Shown here one piece after another: positions 38,286-47,283 of a stretch of 64,000 nucleotides of DNA. The translations under genes and the position numbers were made by a program. The DNA is taken from contig NZ_JTDB02000003.1 of the NCBI RefSeq assembly GCF_000785435.2, positions 656,856 through 720,855 on the forward strand, given 5' to 3'. Position 1 is the stretch's first letter. Each line of letters starts with the position of its first letter. Origin of the DNA: Paraburkholderia sacchari (GTDB taxonomy: Bacteria; Pseudomonadota; Gammaproteobacteria; Burkholderiales; Burkholderiaceae). The notes beneath the pieces were generated by a model. That model ran no database searches, was not told where the DNA came from, and was given only the letters and a program-made list of their open reading frames with translations.

Positions 38286-40300
38286 GGCTCGCGCACCGGT
38301 TGATCCGCTCCTACGCGCTCTATACGCTCGGCTTCCTCGGCTTCATCTTCGTGATGTGGCGCATCGAACTGGCCACCGGCCCCGGCATGTGGATCGGCTA
38401 CGTGTTCCTGTTCGTGCCGATTGCCGTCTATGCCGTAATCGGACTGCTCTCGCGCACCTCGGACCTGGTCGAGTACTACGTCGCGGGACGCCGCGTGCCG
38501 TCGTTCTTCAATGGCATGGCGACGGCGGCCGACTGGCTCTCGGCGGCCTCGTTCATCGGCCTCGCGGGCTCGCTCTACGCGAGCGGCTACGACGGCCTTG
38601 CCTACCTGATGGGATGGACGGGCGGCTACTGTCTCGTCGCGTTCCTGCTTGCACCTTACGTGCGCAAGCTCGCGCGCTACACCATCGCGGATTTCCTCGG
38701 TACGCGCTTCTCCAGCAACCTCGTGCGCGCGCTCGCCGTGCTGGCCACCATCATCTGCTCGTTCGTCTATCTCGTCGCGCAGATCCAGGGCGTGGGGCTG
38801 ATCGCGGTGCGCTTCATCGGCGTGGATTTCGCCATCGGCATCTTTTGCGGGCTCGCCGGCATTCTCGTGTGCTCATTTCTGGGCGGCATGCGCGCGGTCA
38901 CGTGGACCCAGGTGGCGCAATACATCATCCTGATCGCGGCGATCCTGATCCCGGTTTCGTTGATCGCGCATCGAGATGGTCTCGGCTGGCTGCCGCAATT
39001 CGATTACGGCAAGGTGATGCAGCGCGTGGAAACGCTCGAGCGCGAGGTGCGCGACACCAGCGCGGAGACGAACGTGCGCGACGAGTACGCGCACCGCGCC
39101 GCGCTATGGCAATCGCGGCTCGATGCGCTGCCGCAGTCGTATGCGGAAGAGAAGACGCGCCTTATCGATGCGCTCGCGAACATGCGCCGCCACAACGGTC
39201 CGCTGCGCGAGATCGATTCGCTCGAACGCGAGATCGAGCATTTCCCGCGCGACCCCGAAGCCGCGCGCGTGGCATGGACCCAGCAGCGCGACGACCTGCT
39301 CGCGCGCGCCGCGCCGCCTGTGGCGATGCACGAACCATTTCCCGCCGATAACGACGAGGCGCGGCGCATTCACGAACGCAATTTCCTCTCGCTGCTGCTG
39401 TGCCTTTCGCTCGGCACGGCGAGCTTGCCGCACATTCTCACGCGCTACAACACGACGACTTCGGTGGCGTCGGCGCGGCGTTCGGTGGGGTGGACGCTGC
39501 TCTTCGTCGCGCTGTTTTATTTGACGGTGCCGGTGCTGGCGGTGCTCATCAAGTTCGAAATTCTTTCGCACCTCACGGGGCTGCATTTCGCCGATCTGCC
39601 GCATTGGGTGATGCAGTGGCGGCGCATGGAGCCGACCATGATCGGCATTGCCGATATCAACGGCGACGGCATCGTGCACTGGAGCGACATTCAGATGCAG
39701 CCGGATATGGTGGTGCTCGCCGCGCCGGAGATTGCGGGGCTGCCGTATGTGATGTCGGGACTTGTGGCCTCGGGCGCGCTTGCGGCGGCACTCTCGACGG
39801 CGGACGGGCTGCTGCTCACGATCTCGAACGTGCTTTCGCACGATGTGTACTACCACATGGTGGACCCGAACGCTTCCAGCCAGCGGCGTGTGACCATGTC
39901 GAAGATTCTGCTGTTGGGCGTGGCCCTGTTTGCTTCGTGGGTGGCCTCGCTCAATGCCGGAAATATCCTATTTCTGGTGGGCGCGGCGTTTTCGCTGGCG
40001 GCGTCGAGCCTGTTTCCGGTGCTCGTGCTGGGGGTGTTCTGGAAGCGTACGACGCGGCTGGGCGCGGTGGCGGGGATGGTGGCGGGGCTGGCGGTGTGCG
40101 TGTATTACATCGTTTCGACGTATCCGTTTTTTACGCAGCTTACGGGGTTTGAAGGCGCACGCTGGTTTGGGATCGAGCCGATTAGTTCAGGCGTGTTTGG
40201 GGTGCCGGCGGGGTTTCTGGCGACCATCATCGTGAGTCTGGTTGGTGAGAAGCCGGATGAGTATTCGGTCGCGCTGGTGGATTATATTCGGCATCCTTAG
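38282..40300 (+). CDS. Sodium:solute symporter (VC_2705/ActP-like subfamily)
   Basis: A 672-residue, about 13-helix symporter. The SSS-family core is VEYYVAGRRVPSFFNGMATAADWLSAASFIGLAG and GLVASGALAAALSTADGLLL. A hydrophilic, coiled-coil-like insert of about 110 residues (around 250-360) is typical of the VC_2705 branch. It is likely to import acetate or another short organic acid, given acs upstream. The last 220 bp are duplicated at 44526-44744, at the far side of the effector islet. Confidence 0.92.
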   Translation: MRLAHRLIRSYALYTLGFLGFIFVMWRIELATGPGMWIGYVFLFVPIAVYAVIGLLSRTSDLVEYYVAGRRVPSFFNGMATAADWLSAASFIGLAGSLYASGYDGLAYLMGWTGGYCLVAFLLAPYVRKLARYTIADFLGTRFSSNLVRALAVLATIICSFVYLVAQIQGVGLIAVRFIGVDFAIGIFCGLAGILVCSFLGGMRAVTWTQVAQYIILIAAILIPVSLIAHRDGLGWLPQFDYGKVMQRVETLEREVRDTSAETNVRDEYAHRAALWQSRLDALPQSYAEEKTRLIDALANMRRHNGPLREIDSLEREIEHFPRDPEAARVAWTQQRDDLLARAAPPVAMHEPFPADNDEARRIHERNFLSLLLCLSLGTASLPHILTRYNTTTSVASARRSVGWTLLFVALFYLTVPVLAVLIKFEILSHLTGLHFADLPHWVMQWRRMEPTMIGIADINGDGIVHWSDIQMQPDMVVLAAPEIAGLPYVMSGLVASGALAAALSTADGLLLTISNVLSHDVYYHMVDPNASSQRRVTMSKILLLGVALFASWVASLNAGNILFLVGAAFSLAASSLFPVLVLGVFWKRTTRLGAVAGMVAGLAVCVYYIVSTYPFFTQLTGFEGARWFGIEPISSGVFGVPAGFLATIIVSLVGEKPDEYSVALVDYIRHP

Positions 40301-40433
40301 GGAAGGTCGGCAGCCCGACTGTTGTATCGGATGTGCGTCGCTCGGCGATTGAGCGGTGGGCGAAAGACGTTCAATCGGCAAATGAGCGGCGCAAGGATAC
40401 GATCAAATCCCGCAACGCTGGCAGGATCATTTC

Positions 40434-42047
40434 TCAAGCGATGGCATCCGCGTCTTCGTCGGGCTTGTTCGCGTCTGCGACATTCCAGTCGTTAGCAGGC
40501 TCATAGCCCTGATCTCCGAAGTAGATCATTCTCCAGTTTTGCAGTTTCGACGCGTCCGAGCCAAAACCCGCCACGGAGTCGTGCACGATGTAGTCAAAGA
40601 ATTCAAGCAGTGTCTGGCGGATTTCGCTGGAGCCAGTGATCAAGGACACGTCCTCGTACGCACGCGCCAGCATCGCTTCGCGCAAGCTGAGTGATTTGCC
40701 ATTGATCTTGCGCGTTTCCGCTTCCGCTGACGCCGTGTTTACGGCGTTACCGCCTGCGGTGATTCTCGCTAGTTCCTTGTCCACGTCTTTTACAAGGTCG
40801 CCGTTTCCCGTCTGCTGGAGAACATGCTTTGCTGCGGGAGCACGCGCGTGGGCTGCCTCGTCGTTGGTCAACTTGGACAGATGGCTACGCGTGATATACA
40901 GCGGGTAGAGATGTTCGGCGACGGCATTTTCGACCGGTCCGGATGCCTTGGCAAAAGTCTGGTAGGCGTCGAAGAGTGAGGCGGTTTTAGGCGATAGATT
41001 GAATGTCGCCCTCGTATCCACGTCGAGAAGATTGATCGCTTGAAGCGGGACGCCCGCAACTCTTGCGGCGCGATGCATATGCAACAGCGGAACCTGGCTC
41101 AGCTTTTCGTCGTCTTTCAGCGTTCGCGTTTGTTCGCCCGGCGCGTAACCGCCTCCAACGTCCGAGTGCACGCCGGGATAGATGATCTCGACGCAGTTGG
41201 GCGGATAACTCTTTCCTTCACGCACTGAGTCAAGTGGAAACGAGTCGCGGACCTCATGCGCCGCCACGTAGTGGACACATTGTTCGACCATTGGCGGGAT
41301 TTTCAGGTCCTTCGCCCAGTAATAATGCCCGTCCTTGGGAACGAGCGCCAGGGTGGAACTCAGAGTGGGGAAAGCCGCAGTAGTCGCAATCTTGACCATC
41401 GGGCTGCGGTCCAGAAGCTTGAAGCTCGCGGGCAGCCCGGCCGACGCCACCGTGTCGAACAGGCCCATGAAATACAGGCGGATAGGGTGTCCCCGATATT
41501 GCCAGCCATCTCCTACATTCTGACATTCCTTGGCGAGCCGCACTGCAAAGGCGCGAGCGAGTGCCGAGCCTCTGGAAAAGCCGAATAGGGCGACATTGAT
41601 GTTCCGGATAGGCTGTTTTGGGTTTGTTGCCCGTGCCTCGGCCTTTTCAATCCGATCGTCAAACTGTTTGCGTGCCCATAGCAGGCGCTTCTCGCCGCCG
41701 ACTCCGAAAGCCAGCCCGGGTTTGCTGTACGTATGCTCGCCTATCTCTGGAAATGGTGTGCCAAGGCCGTTGATATAGATACGGTATCGGCTTGTTACGT
41801 CGTTATCCGATTCATGCGCAAAAAAAAGTCGCGAAACGTTGCTGTGTTTTAATTTCTTGGTGTCGTTAAACAGATTATTCCCCGTTCCATCGAAAAATAG
41901 TGAAAGCCAGATCGATTGGGAGCAATCCGCCATTCCGGGTCTTTTGGTGGGGTCCAGACAGGCCATCGAGGCCGCACGCGCTTCCCGCTCAAGCAACGTC
42001 AAGGGGCGCAGACCTGCAGCCTGCGGGACTTGGGTATCGTCAAGCAT
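40434..42047 (-). CDS. tle1: Tle1-family T6SS phospholipase effector (DUF2235)
   Basis: A 537-residue DUF2235 alpha/beta hydrolase. The nucleophile is Ser158 in GFSRG; acid and base candidates are Asp198 (FDTV) and His294 or Asp296 in GVHSDVGGGY. FFDGTGNN near residue 51 is the family's N-terminal motif. Tle1 effectors are injected by the type VI secretion system and hydrolyse membrane phospholipids of rivals. It follows the four lipoprotein genes, with AAAGGA 5 nt before its ATG. No vgrG or PAAR gene is adjacent; a broken vgrG lies 20 kb away. Confidence 0.85.
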   Translation of the reverse strand: MLDDTQVPQAAGLRPLTLLEREARAASMACLDPTKRPGMADCSQSIWLSLFFDGTGNNLFNDTKKLKHSNVSRLFFAHESDNDVTSRYRIYINGLGTPFPEIGEHTYSKPGLAFGVGGEKRLLWARKQFDDRIEKAEARATNPKQPIRNINVALFGFSRGSALARAFAVRLAKECQNVGDGWQYRGHPIRLYFMGLFDTVASAGLPASFKLLDRSPMVKIATTAAFPTLSSTLALVPKDGHYYWAKDLKIPPMVEQCVHYVAAHEVRDSFPLDSVREGKSYPPNCVEIIYPGVHSDVGGGYAPGEQTRTLKDDEKLSQVPLLHMHRAARVAGVPLQAINLLDVDTRATFNLSPKTASLFDAYQTFAKASGPVENAVAEHLYPLYITRSHLSKLTNDEAAHARAPAAKHVLQQTGNGDLVKDVDKELARITAGGNAVNTASAEAETRKINGKSLSLREAMLARAYEDVSLITGSSEIRQTLLEFFDYIVHDSVAGFGSDASKLQNWRMIYFGDQGYEPANDWNVADANKPDEDADAIA

Positions 42048-42056
42048 GACTATCCT

Positions 42057-42539
42057 TTATCGAACGAAAGGTAAGCGGCGTTTAAGCTTCAGCCGCGGCG
42101 GCGAAGGGCCATCGCGGCCCGATAGGGCCGCCTCGATATGACCATCCGGATAAAAATGAATCTCGAGATAGCTGGGGTCAGAGGGGACGGGGCCGATTAC
42201 CTGGACCTTCGTTTTTCTGTAAGGCCCTGCTGCTTCGATTACTCTGCGCGGCGGATATGATTCGAGCGCGTCCATTTGATATTCGACGGTCACCCAGAAT
42301 GGCGTTTTCGTGTCGCGGCTCATTACTACACAACACATAGTGCTCCCCCCACCAGATGTTGGGGTGCTTAACACGAGATTTGCACCCCATTGCCCGTTCA
42401 CCGAGAAATCTGCAATTGCTCGGTCCGTGTAGTTGTATCCAACCAAACCAAGCATATAAGGATCTTTCGTGCAGCCCGGAAGAAGCAGGAGTGCCAACAG
42501 GAAAATCGAAAGGGCTAGCAGTACGCTTTTTGAATTCAT
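42057..42539 (-). CDS. DUF3304-like lipoprotein, copy 1 (probable Tle1 immunity)
   Basis: A 160-residue lipoprotein with signal peptide and lipobox LLPGC, then GYNYTDRAI and a CC pair (MCCVVMSRD). Its N-terminal half is type A (ADFSVNGQWGANLVLSTPTSGGG) and its C-terminal half is type X (VTVEYQMDALESYPPRRVIEAAGPY). It is nearest the effector gene and ends 9 bp before it. A periplasmic-facing lipoprotein beside a phospholipase effector fits an immunity role; that is inference, and DUF3304 is assigned from memory. Confidence 0.78.
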   Translation of the reverse strand: MNSKSVLLALSIFLLALLLLPGCTKDPYMLGLVGYNYTDRAIADFSVNGQWGANLVLSTPTSGGGSTMCCVVMSRDTKTPFWVTVEYQMDALESYPPRRVIEAAGPYRKTKVQVIGPVPSDPSYLEIHFYPDGHIEAALSGRDGPSPPRLKLKRRLPFVR

Positions 42540-42555
42540 TCGATCTCCGTGTTTT

Positions 42556-43038
42556 TTATCGAACGAAAGGTAAGCGGCGCTCAAGCTTTAGCCGCGGCGG
42601 CGAAGGGCCGTCGCGGCCCGATAGGGCCGCCTCGATATGACCATCCGGATAAAAATGAATCTCGAGATAGCTGGGATCGGAGGGGATGGGGCCGATAACC
42701 TGAACCTTTGTTTTTATGTAAGGCCCTGCTGCTTCGATTACTCTGCGCGGAGGATATGACTCGAGTGCGTCCATTTGATATTCGACGGTCACCCAAAATG
42801 GCGTTTTCGTGTCACGGCTCATTACTACACAACAGATGGTACCTCCTCCGCCTGAATCAAGAGAACTGAGTTCAATATTTCCGCCACCTTGATCATTTAC
42901 GCCAAAATTAGCGATTGCGCGGTCGGTATAGTTATAACCAACGATTCCAAGCATATAGGGCTCTTTCTTGCAACCCGACAGAAGCAGGAGTGCCAACAGG
43001 GAAAACAAAAAAGATGGCAGTACGCTCTTTGAATTCAT
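42556..43038 (-). CDS. DUF3304-like lipoprotein, copy 2 (probable Tle1 immunity)
   Basis: 160 residues, lipobox LLSGC. The N-terminal half is type B (ANFGVNDQGGGNIELSSLDSGGGG), while the C-terminal half is type X, like copy 1. It has a GGAG ribosome site embedded in the 16-bp spacer that every copy shares. The last 29 residues (DGHIEAALSGRDGPSPP... to RLPFVR) are almost identical in all four copies. Confidence 0.78.
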   Translation of the reverse strand: MNSKSVLPSFLFSLLALLLLSGCKKEPYMLGIVGYNYTDRAIANFGVNDQGGGNIELSSLDSGGGGTICCVVMSRDTKTPFWVTVEYQMDALESYPPRRVIEAAGPYIKTKVQVIGPIPSDPSYLEIHFYPDGHIEAALSGRDGPSPPRLKLERRLPFVR

Positions 43039-43053
43039 TCGATCTCCGTGTTT

Positions 43054-43536
43054 TTATCGAACGAAAGGTAAGCGGCGCTCAAGCTTTAGCCGTGGCGGCG
43101 AAGGACCATCGCGGCCAGATAGGGCCGCCTCGATATGACCATCCGGATAAAAATGAATCTCGAGATAGCTGGGATCAGCGGGGACGGGGCCAGTTACCTG
43201 AACTTTCGCTTTTCTGTAAGGTGCTGAGGGCTCAATAATTTTTCTCGGCGGATAGGATTCGAGAGCGCTCATTTTGTATTCAACATCGACCCAGAATGGC
43301 GTTTTCGTGTCGCGGCTCATTACTACGCAACACATAGTGCTCCCTCCACCAGATGTTGGGGTGCTTAACACGAGATTTGCACCCCATTGCCCGTTCACCG
43401 AGAAGTCCGAAATTGCCCGATCCGTGTAGTTGTATCCCACCAAACCAAGCATGTAAGGCTCTTTCTTGCAACCTTGCAGAAGCAGGAGTGCCAACAGGAA
43501 AAGTGAAAAAGCTGGCAGTACGTTCTTTGAATTCAT
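43054..43536 (-). CDS. DUF3304-like lipoprotein, copy 3 (probable Tle1 immunity)
   Basis: 160 residues, lipobox LLQGC. The N-terminal half is type A, almost identical to copy 1. The C-terminal half is type Y (VDVEYKMSALESYPPRKIIEPSAPYRK, VTGPVPADPS), shared with copy 4. The gene is therefore a chimera of the other copies. The same signal-peptide type as copies 1 and 2 (MNSK...). Confidence 0.78.
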   Translation of the reverse strand: MNSKNVLPAFSLFLLALLLLQGCKKEPYMLGLVGYNYTDRAISDFSVNGQWGANLVLSTPTSGGGSTMCCVVMSRDTKTPFWVDVEYKMSALESYPPRKIIEPSAPYRKAKVQVTGPVPADPSYLEIHFYPDGHIEAALSGRDGPSPPRLKLERRLPFVR

Positions 43537-43551
43537 TCGATCTCCGTGTTT

Positions 43552-44040
43552 TTATCGAACGAAAGGTAAACGGCGCTCAAGCTTCAGCCGTGGCGGCGAA
43601 GGACCATCACGGCCAGATAGGGCCGCCTCGATATGACCATCCGGATAAAAATGAATCTCGAGATAGCTGGGATCAGCGGGGACGGGGCCAGTTACCTGAA
43701 CCTTCGTCTTTCTGTAAGGTGCTGAAGGCTCAATAATTTTTCTCGGCGGATAGGATTCGAGAGCGCTCATTTTGTATTCAACATCAACCCAGAATGGCGT
43801 TTTCGCGTCGCGGCTCATTACTACACAACACACGGTGCCTCCCCCGCCTGAATAAAGAGAACTGAGCTCAATATTTCCGCCGCCTTGGCCGTTTACGCCA
43901 AAATTAGCGATTGCACGGTCGGTATAGTTATAACCAACGATTCCAAGCATATAAGGCTCTTTCTTGCAACCTTGCAAAGGTAGCAGTGGCAAGAGGCAGA
44001 ATAATATTAGAAGACTTCTTCTCTTTAAGATCATCCACAT
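43552..44040 (-). CDS. DUF3304-like lipoprotein, copy 4 (probable Tle1 immunity)
   Basis: 162 residues and first in the operon. Type B N-terminal half and type Y C-terminal half. The signal peptide differs from the other three (MWMILKRRSLLILFCLL, lipobox LPLQGC), so it marks the edge of the tandem duplication. The operon promoter should lie in the 268-bp AT-rich stretch upstream, which otherwise shows no gene. Confidence 0.76.
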   Translation of the reverse strand: MWMILKRRSLLILFCLLPLLPLQGCKKEPYMLGIVGYNYTDRAIANFGVNGQGGGNIELSSLYSGGGGTVCCVVMSRDAKTPFWVDVEYKMSALESYPPRKIIEPSAPYRKTKVQVTGPVPADPSYLEIHFYPDGHIEAALSGRDGPSPPRLKLERRLPFVR

Positions 44041-44308
44041 TTCTAGCCTTTTATCGCTTCCGTCTTTTTGCTTGGTTTCATGGGGAATGCCGTATGAGAA
44101 AACAATGTTCGGTTCGGACTATGACTGCCTCAGATACGACTTTTCGGCTCGTCTGGCGCTTATACCGTGCCGATAATGGAGCTTCAATCGGTCAAAATTT
44201 AAAAAACCACCCTGTGTTGAGTGATATCAAGGCGCGTTGCGAAACTGCATCCAACAGCCTAACCGTGTACGTGTGCGCGGGCGCATCGAATGGAAGCAGG
44301 CATCAATC

Positions 44309-44744
44309 ATGGAGCCGACCATGATCGGTATCGCCGACATCAGCGGCGGCATCGTGCACTGGAGCGACATCCAGATGCGGTCCGCCATGGTGCTGCTTGC
44401 GCCCCGGGAGACCACAGCGCTGCCGTATTTGATGTTGGAACTCGTGGCCTCGGGCGCACTCGCGGCGGCGTGTCGGTTTCCGGTGCTAGTGCCGGGTAGA
44501 AGCGCACGACGCGGCTTGGCGCTGTGGCGGGGCTGGCGGTGTGCGCGTACTACATCGTTTCGACGTATCCGTTCTTTACGCAGCTTACGGGGGTTGAAGA
44601 CGCACGCTGGTTTGGGATCGAGCCGATTAGTTCAGGCGTGTTTGGGGTGCCGGCGGGGTTTCTGGCGACCATCATCGTGAGTTGGTTGATAAGAAGCCGG
44701 ATGAGTATTCGGTCGCGCTGGTGGATTATATTCGGCATCCTTAG
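44309..44744 (+). pseudogene. Decayed 3' fragment of the sodium:solute symporter
   Basis: This matches the symporter from MEPTMIGIADI (39626) to its stop (40300), but lacks about 200 bp in the middle and has small deletions, including a 1-bp loss near the end (GTTGGTTGATAAG for GTCTGGTTGGTGAG). The last 219 bp are nearly identical to the intact gene, whereas the first 170 bp are clearly more diverged. No start or full domain remains, so it cannot make a transporter. Confidence 0.9.
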
Positions 44745-44792
44745 CCGTGGCTTCGCAAATTGCTCTAATAGCCGCTTGACAAGCCAAGAAAC

Positions 44793-44829
44793 AAAAAACC
44801 CCGCAACTCATTGATTTTGCGGGGTTTTT
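44793..44829 (-). terminator. Intrinsic terminator after tRNA-Ser
   Basis: ACCCCGCAA stem with its complement, a 10-nt loop, and T-runs on both strands. It lies 10 bp past the tRNA-Ser 3' end. Confidence 0.88.
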
Positions 44830-44838
44830 GCTAAATTC

Positions 44839-44929
44839 TGGCGGAGAGAGGGGGATTCGAACCCCCGATAGGCTATTAACCTATACACGCTTTCCAGGCG
44901 TGCGACTTAAACCGCTCATCCATCTCTCC
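44839..44929 (-). tRNA. tRNA-Ser (GGA)
   Basis: A 91-nt class II tRNA. Acceptor GGAGAGA pairs with TCTCTCC, followed by G and an encoded CCA. The anticodon stem CACGC/GCGTG holds loop CTGGAAA, giving GGA. A long variable arm (TATAGGTTAATAGCCTA) and T-arm GGTTCGAATCC are present. Confidence 0.97.
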
Positions 44930-44986
44930 GGCGGGAGGCGAAGTATAGCAGACTCTTTGCGGCAGGGGGAGTAGGCGAGGGCGCCC

Positions 44987-45403
44987 TCAAAGCGCCGCCC
45001 GAATCCGCTCCGCGGTCGCTTCAAGCTCAGCCTTGTCCGCCATGTCACGAGCATGCAAACGCAGATCCTCCCCCTTGCGGCGCGGAATGAGGTGAAAGTG
45101 CACGTGCGGCACGGTCTGACCCGCCGCCGCACCGTTGAACTGGGCGATCATCAGCCCATCCGGCGCGAGCGACTTGCGCACGGCCGCGGCCAGTTTCTGC
45201 ACCATCGCCATCGAGGCGGCCACTGCTTCGGGCGACAACTCGTAAATTTCCTCGGCCGGCTCCTTCGGCAGCACCAGCACGTGGCCTTCGGATTGCGGCA
45301 TTACGTCCATGATCGCGAGCGCCGCGTCGTTCTCGCACAGCTTGATGGAGGGAATTTCGCCGCGCAGCAGTTTCGCGAAGATGTTGTTGTCGTCGTAAGC
45401 CAT
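44987..45403 (-). CDS. HIT family nucleotide hydrolase
   Basis: A 138-residue histidine-triad protein with the HVHFHLIPR motif and an N-terminal NIFAKLLRGEIPS typical of the family. HIT hydrolases cleave nucleoside phosphoramidates or AMP-linked substrates. The ATG at 45403 begins MAYDDNNIF. It stands alone between tRNA-Ser and the divergent cfa gene. Confidence 0.9.
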   Translation of the reverse strand: MAYDDNNIFAKLLRGEIPSIKLCENDAALAIMDVMPQSEGHVLVLPKEPAEEIYELSPEAVAASMAMVQKLAAAVRKSLAPDGLMIAQFNGAAAGQTVPHVHFHLIPRRKGEDLRLHARDMADKAELEATAERIRAAL

Positions 45404-45670
45404 GGGTTTCTCGGTAGTGTTTCGGGCGCGGCGCTTGCACGCCAAAAGGTCGATTATCGCCCACGCCAGGCCGTCCGTCGGAGTTCCTGCAGATTTTTTG
45501 AAGCGGGTGCATCATTAGAGCTATCGCAGCGTGCGCGACGAAGAAATGTCTTGATAGCACCCTCTTGCATGGGATCGGAGTAAGGAGCTCTGCATGGGAC
45601 CGGATTCATTGCCAAAGCCGCAATTCCGGTCGATAGCGAAGGCGCCAACTCCGGTTTACACGGAGAACGT

Positions 45671-46891
45671 ATGGCAACGACTGATCTCGAAGCAGACCAA
45701 CCCGCTCAAGCTACCGGGCCGGCACAGCCCGCACAGCACGTCGAGCCGCCTCAGGCCGTCCGCGATGTCGCCGCGTCGGGGGCCTCGCGGTTCGCCGCCG
45801 AACTGCTGGCGCGCGCCGACATCAGGCTCAATGGCGCCCGCCCGTGGGACATGCGCATCCACGATCCGCAGGTGCTGGAGCGCGTGGTCGCGCTCGGCAA
45901 CCTCGGCTTGGGCGAGGCGTACATGGACGATCAGTGGGACTGCGATCGGCTCGACGAATTCTTCGCGCGCGTGCTGCGTGCGCATCTCGATGAGCAGATC
46001 GATCCCGCCCGGCTGGTTTTTCACGCGCTCAAGGCGCGCCTCATGAACCGGCAGACGGTGCGCCGCGCGTGGAAAGTGGGGCAGCAGCACTACGATATCG
46101 GCAACGCGTTTTACGAGGCCATGCTCGACAAGCGCATGACCTACACCTGCGGCTACTGGTCGGGCGGCGCGAGGACGCTGGACGAAGCGCAGGAGGCCAA
46201 GCTCGATCTGATCTGCAGAAAGCTCGGGCTCGAGCCGGGCATGCGTCTGCTCGACATCGGCTGCGGCTGGGGCAGTCTCATGAAATTCGCCGCCGAGCAC
46301 TATGGCGTGTCCTGCGTGGGCGTCACGATCTCGAAGGAGCAGGCCGCGCTGGGCGCCGAGCGTTGCAAAGGTTTGCCCGTGGAGTTTCGTCTGCAGGACT
46401 ACCGTCTGCTCGACGAAAAATTCGATCGCATCGCGAGCGTGGGCATGTTCGAGCACGTCGGACACAAGAATTACCGCGCCTATATGGAAGTGGCGCATCG
46501 CTGCCTCGTCGACGACGGCATCTTCGTGCTGCACACGATCGGCAAGAACCGTCGCGACACCACGCCCGATCCGTGGGTCGACAAATACATTTTCCCCAAC
46601 GGCGAGCTGCCCACCATCGGCCAGATCGCGGACGCCTCGGGCGGGCTTTTCGTCGTCGAGGATCTGCACAATTTCGGCGCCGATTACGACCGCACGCTGA
46701 TGGCGTGGCACGCGAACTTCGAGGCCGCGTGGCCGCGTTTCGCGCCCGAAATGGGGCACCGTTTCTATCGCATGTGGCGCTATTATCTGCTCTCGTGCGC
46801 GGGCGCGTTCCGCGCGCGTGACATTCAACTCTGGCAGTACGTCCTTACCAGGCATGGCCTGCTCGGCGGGTATCGCCGGCCGCAAGCCTGA
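45671..46891 (+). CDS. cfa: Cyclopropane-fatty-acyl-phospholipid synthase
   Basis: A 406-residue CFA synthase. The SAM-binding motif is LLDIGCGWG, followed by ASVGMFEHVGHKNY and YIFPNGELPTI. It uses SAM to convert unsaturated acyl chains of membrane phospholipids to cyclopropane rings, a stationary/acid-stress adaptation. GGAGAA precedes the ATG. The leader carries two copies of a TGCATGGGAYCGGA motif also present before the GlcG-like gene. Confidence 0.93.
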   Translation: MATTDLEADQPAQATGPAQPAQHVEPPQAVRDVAASGASRFAAELLARADIRLNGARPWDMRIHDPQVLERVVALGNLGLGEAYMDDQWDCDRLDEFFARVLRAHLDEQIDPARLVFHALKARLMNRQTVRRAWKVGQQHYDIGNAFYEAMLDKRMTYTCGYWSGGARTLDEAQEAKLDLICRKLGLEPGMRLLDIGCGWGSLMKFAAEHYGVSCVGVTISKEQAALGAERCKGLPVEFRLQDYRLLDEKFDRIASVGMFEHVGHKNYRAYMEVAHRCLVDDGIFVLHTIGKNRRDTTPDPWVDKYIFPNGELPTIGQIADASGGLFVVEDLHNFGADYDRTLMAWHANFEAAWPRFAPEMGHRFYRMWRYYLLSCAGAFRARDIQLWQYVLTRHGLLGGYRRPQA

Positions 46892-46902
46892 GGCATGTGG
46901 CG

Positions 46903-47283
46903 TTAGCGCATGACCACGGCGACCGTTGCGATGCCGAGTATCGTCATCAGCACGGAGGCGCACACGTGAATCGCGATCTCGCCCGCCGCCCAGCCGAGGC
47001 GGCCATGCTGCAGATGCGCGACCACCTCGGCGGAGAAGGTCGAGAACGTCGAGAGTCCGCCCATGCAGCCAGTGATGACGAAGAGGCGCCACTGCGGTGA
47101 GACGTCGGGCAGGCGCGCGAACGCGGCGAGCGCCACGCCAATGATGTAGCCCGCGATGATGTTGGACGCGAGCGTGCCGAGCGGCAACGTGGGGAAAGCA
47201 GCGTTCAGGCGCAGGCCTAGCACCCAGCGCAGCAGCGAGCCGAGCGCGCCGCCAATGCCGACGGCGAGAATCGAGAGATACAT
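46903..47283 (-). CDS. crcB: Fluoride efflux channel CrcB
   Basis: A 126-residue protein with four membrane helices, [10 protein letters not shown] at the start and the [12 protein letters not shown] channel signature. It exports fluoride. The ATG at 47283 begins [12 protein letters not shown]. It ends 12 bp from the convergent cfa gene. I could not fit the spacer upstream to a fluoride riboswitch on the coding strand. Confidence 0.92.
   Translation of the reverse strand: MYLSILAVGIGGALGSLLRWVLGLRLNAAFPTLPLGTLASNIIAGYIIGVALAAFARLPDVSPQWRLFVITGCMGGLSTFSTFSAEVVAHLQHGRLGWAAGEIAIHVCASVLMTILGIATVAVVMR

Larger units (their letters stand above)
40301..44744. other. T6SS effector-immunity islet bounded by symporter 3'-end copies
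   Basis: Five minus-strand genes (four DUF3304-like lipoproteins, then a DUF2235 lipase) interrupt a plus-strand neighbourhood. They are visibly AT-richer than the flanks. The left edge is the intact symporter 3' end and the right edge is a decayed second copy of it, with tRNA-Ser 95 bp further on. No integrase or transposase is present, so arrival by homologous recombination is the simplest reading. Confidence 0.7.

Noticed and set aside
40310..40433. Open frame next to the symporter stop reading VVSDVRRSAIERWAKDVQSA
   Set aside because: Short, without start or ribosome site, and runs into the effector gene on the other strand; possibly a remnant but not supportable.
44839..44929. tRNA-Ser as integration site of a genomic island
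   Set aside because: No integrase and no direct repeat of the tRNA 3' end were seen; the islet's flanking repeats come from the symporter gene instead.
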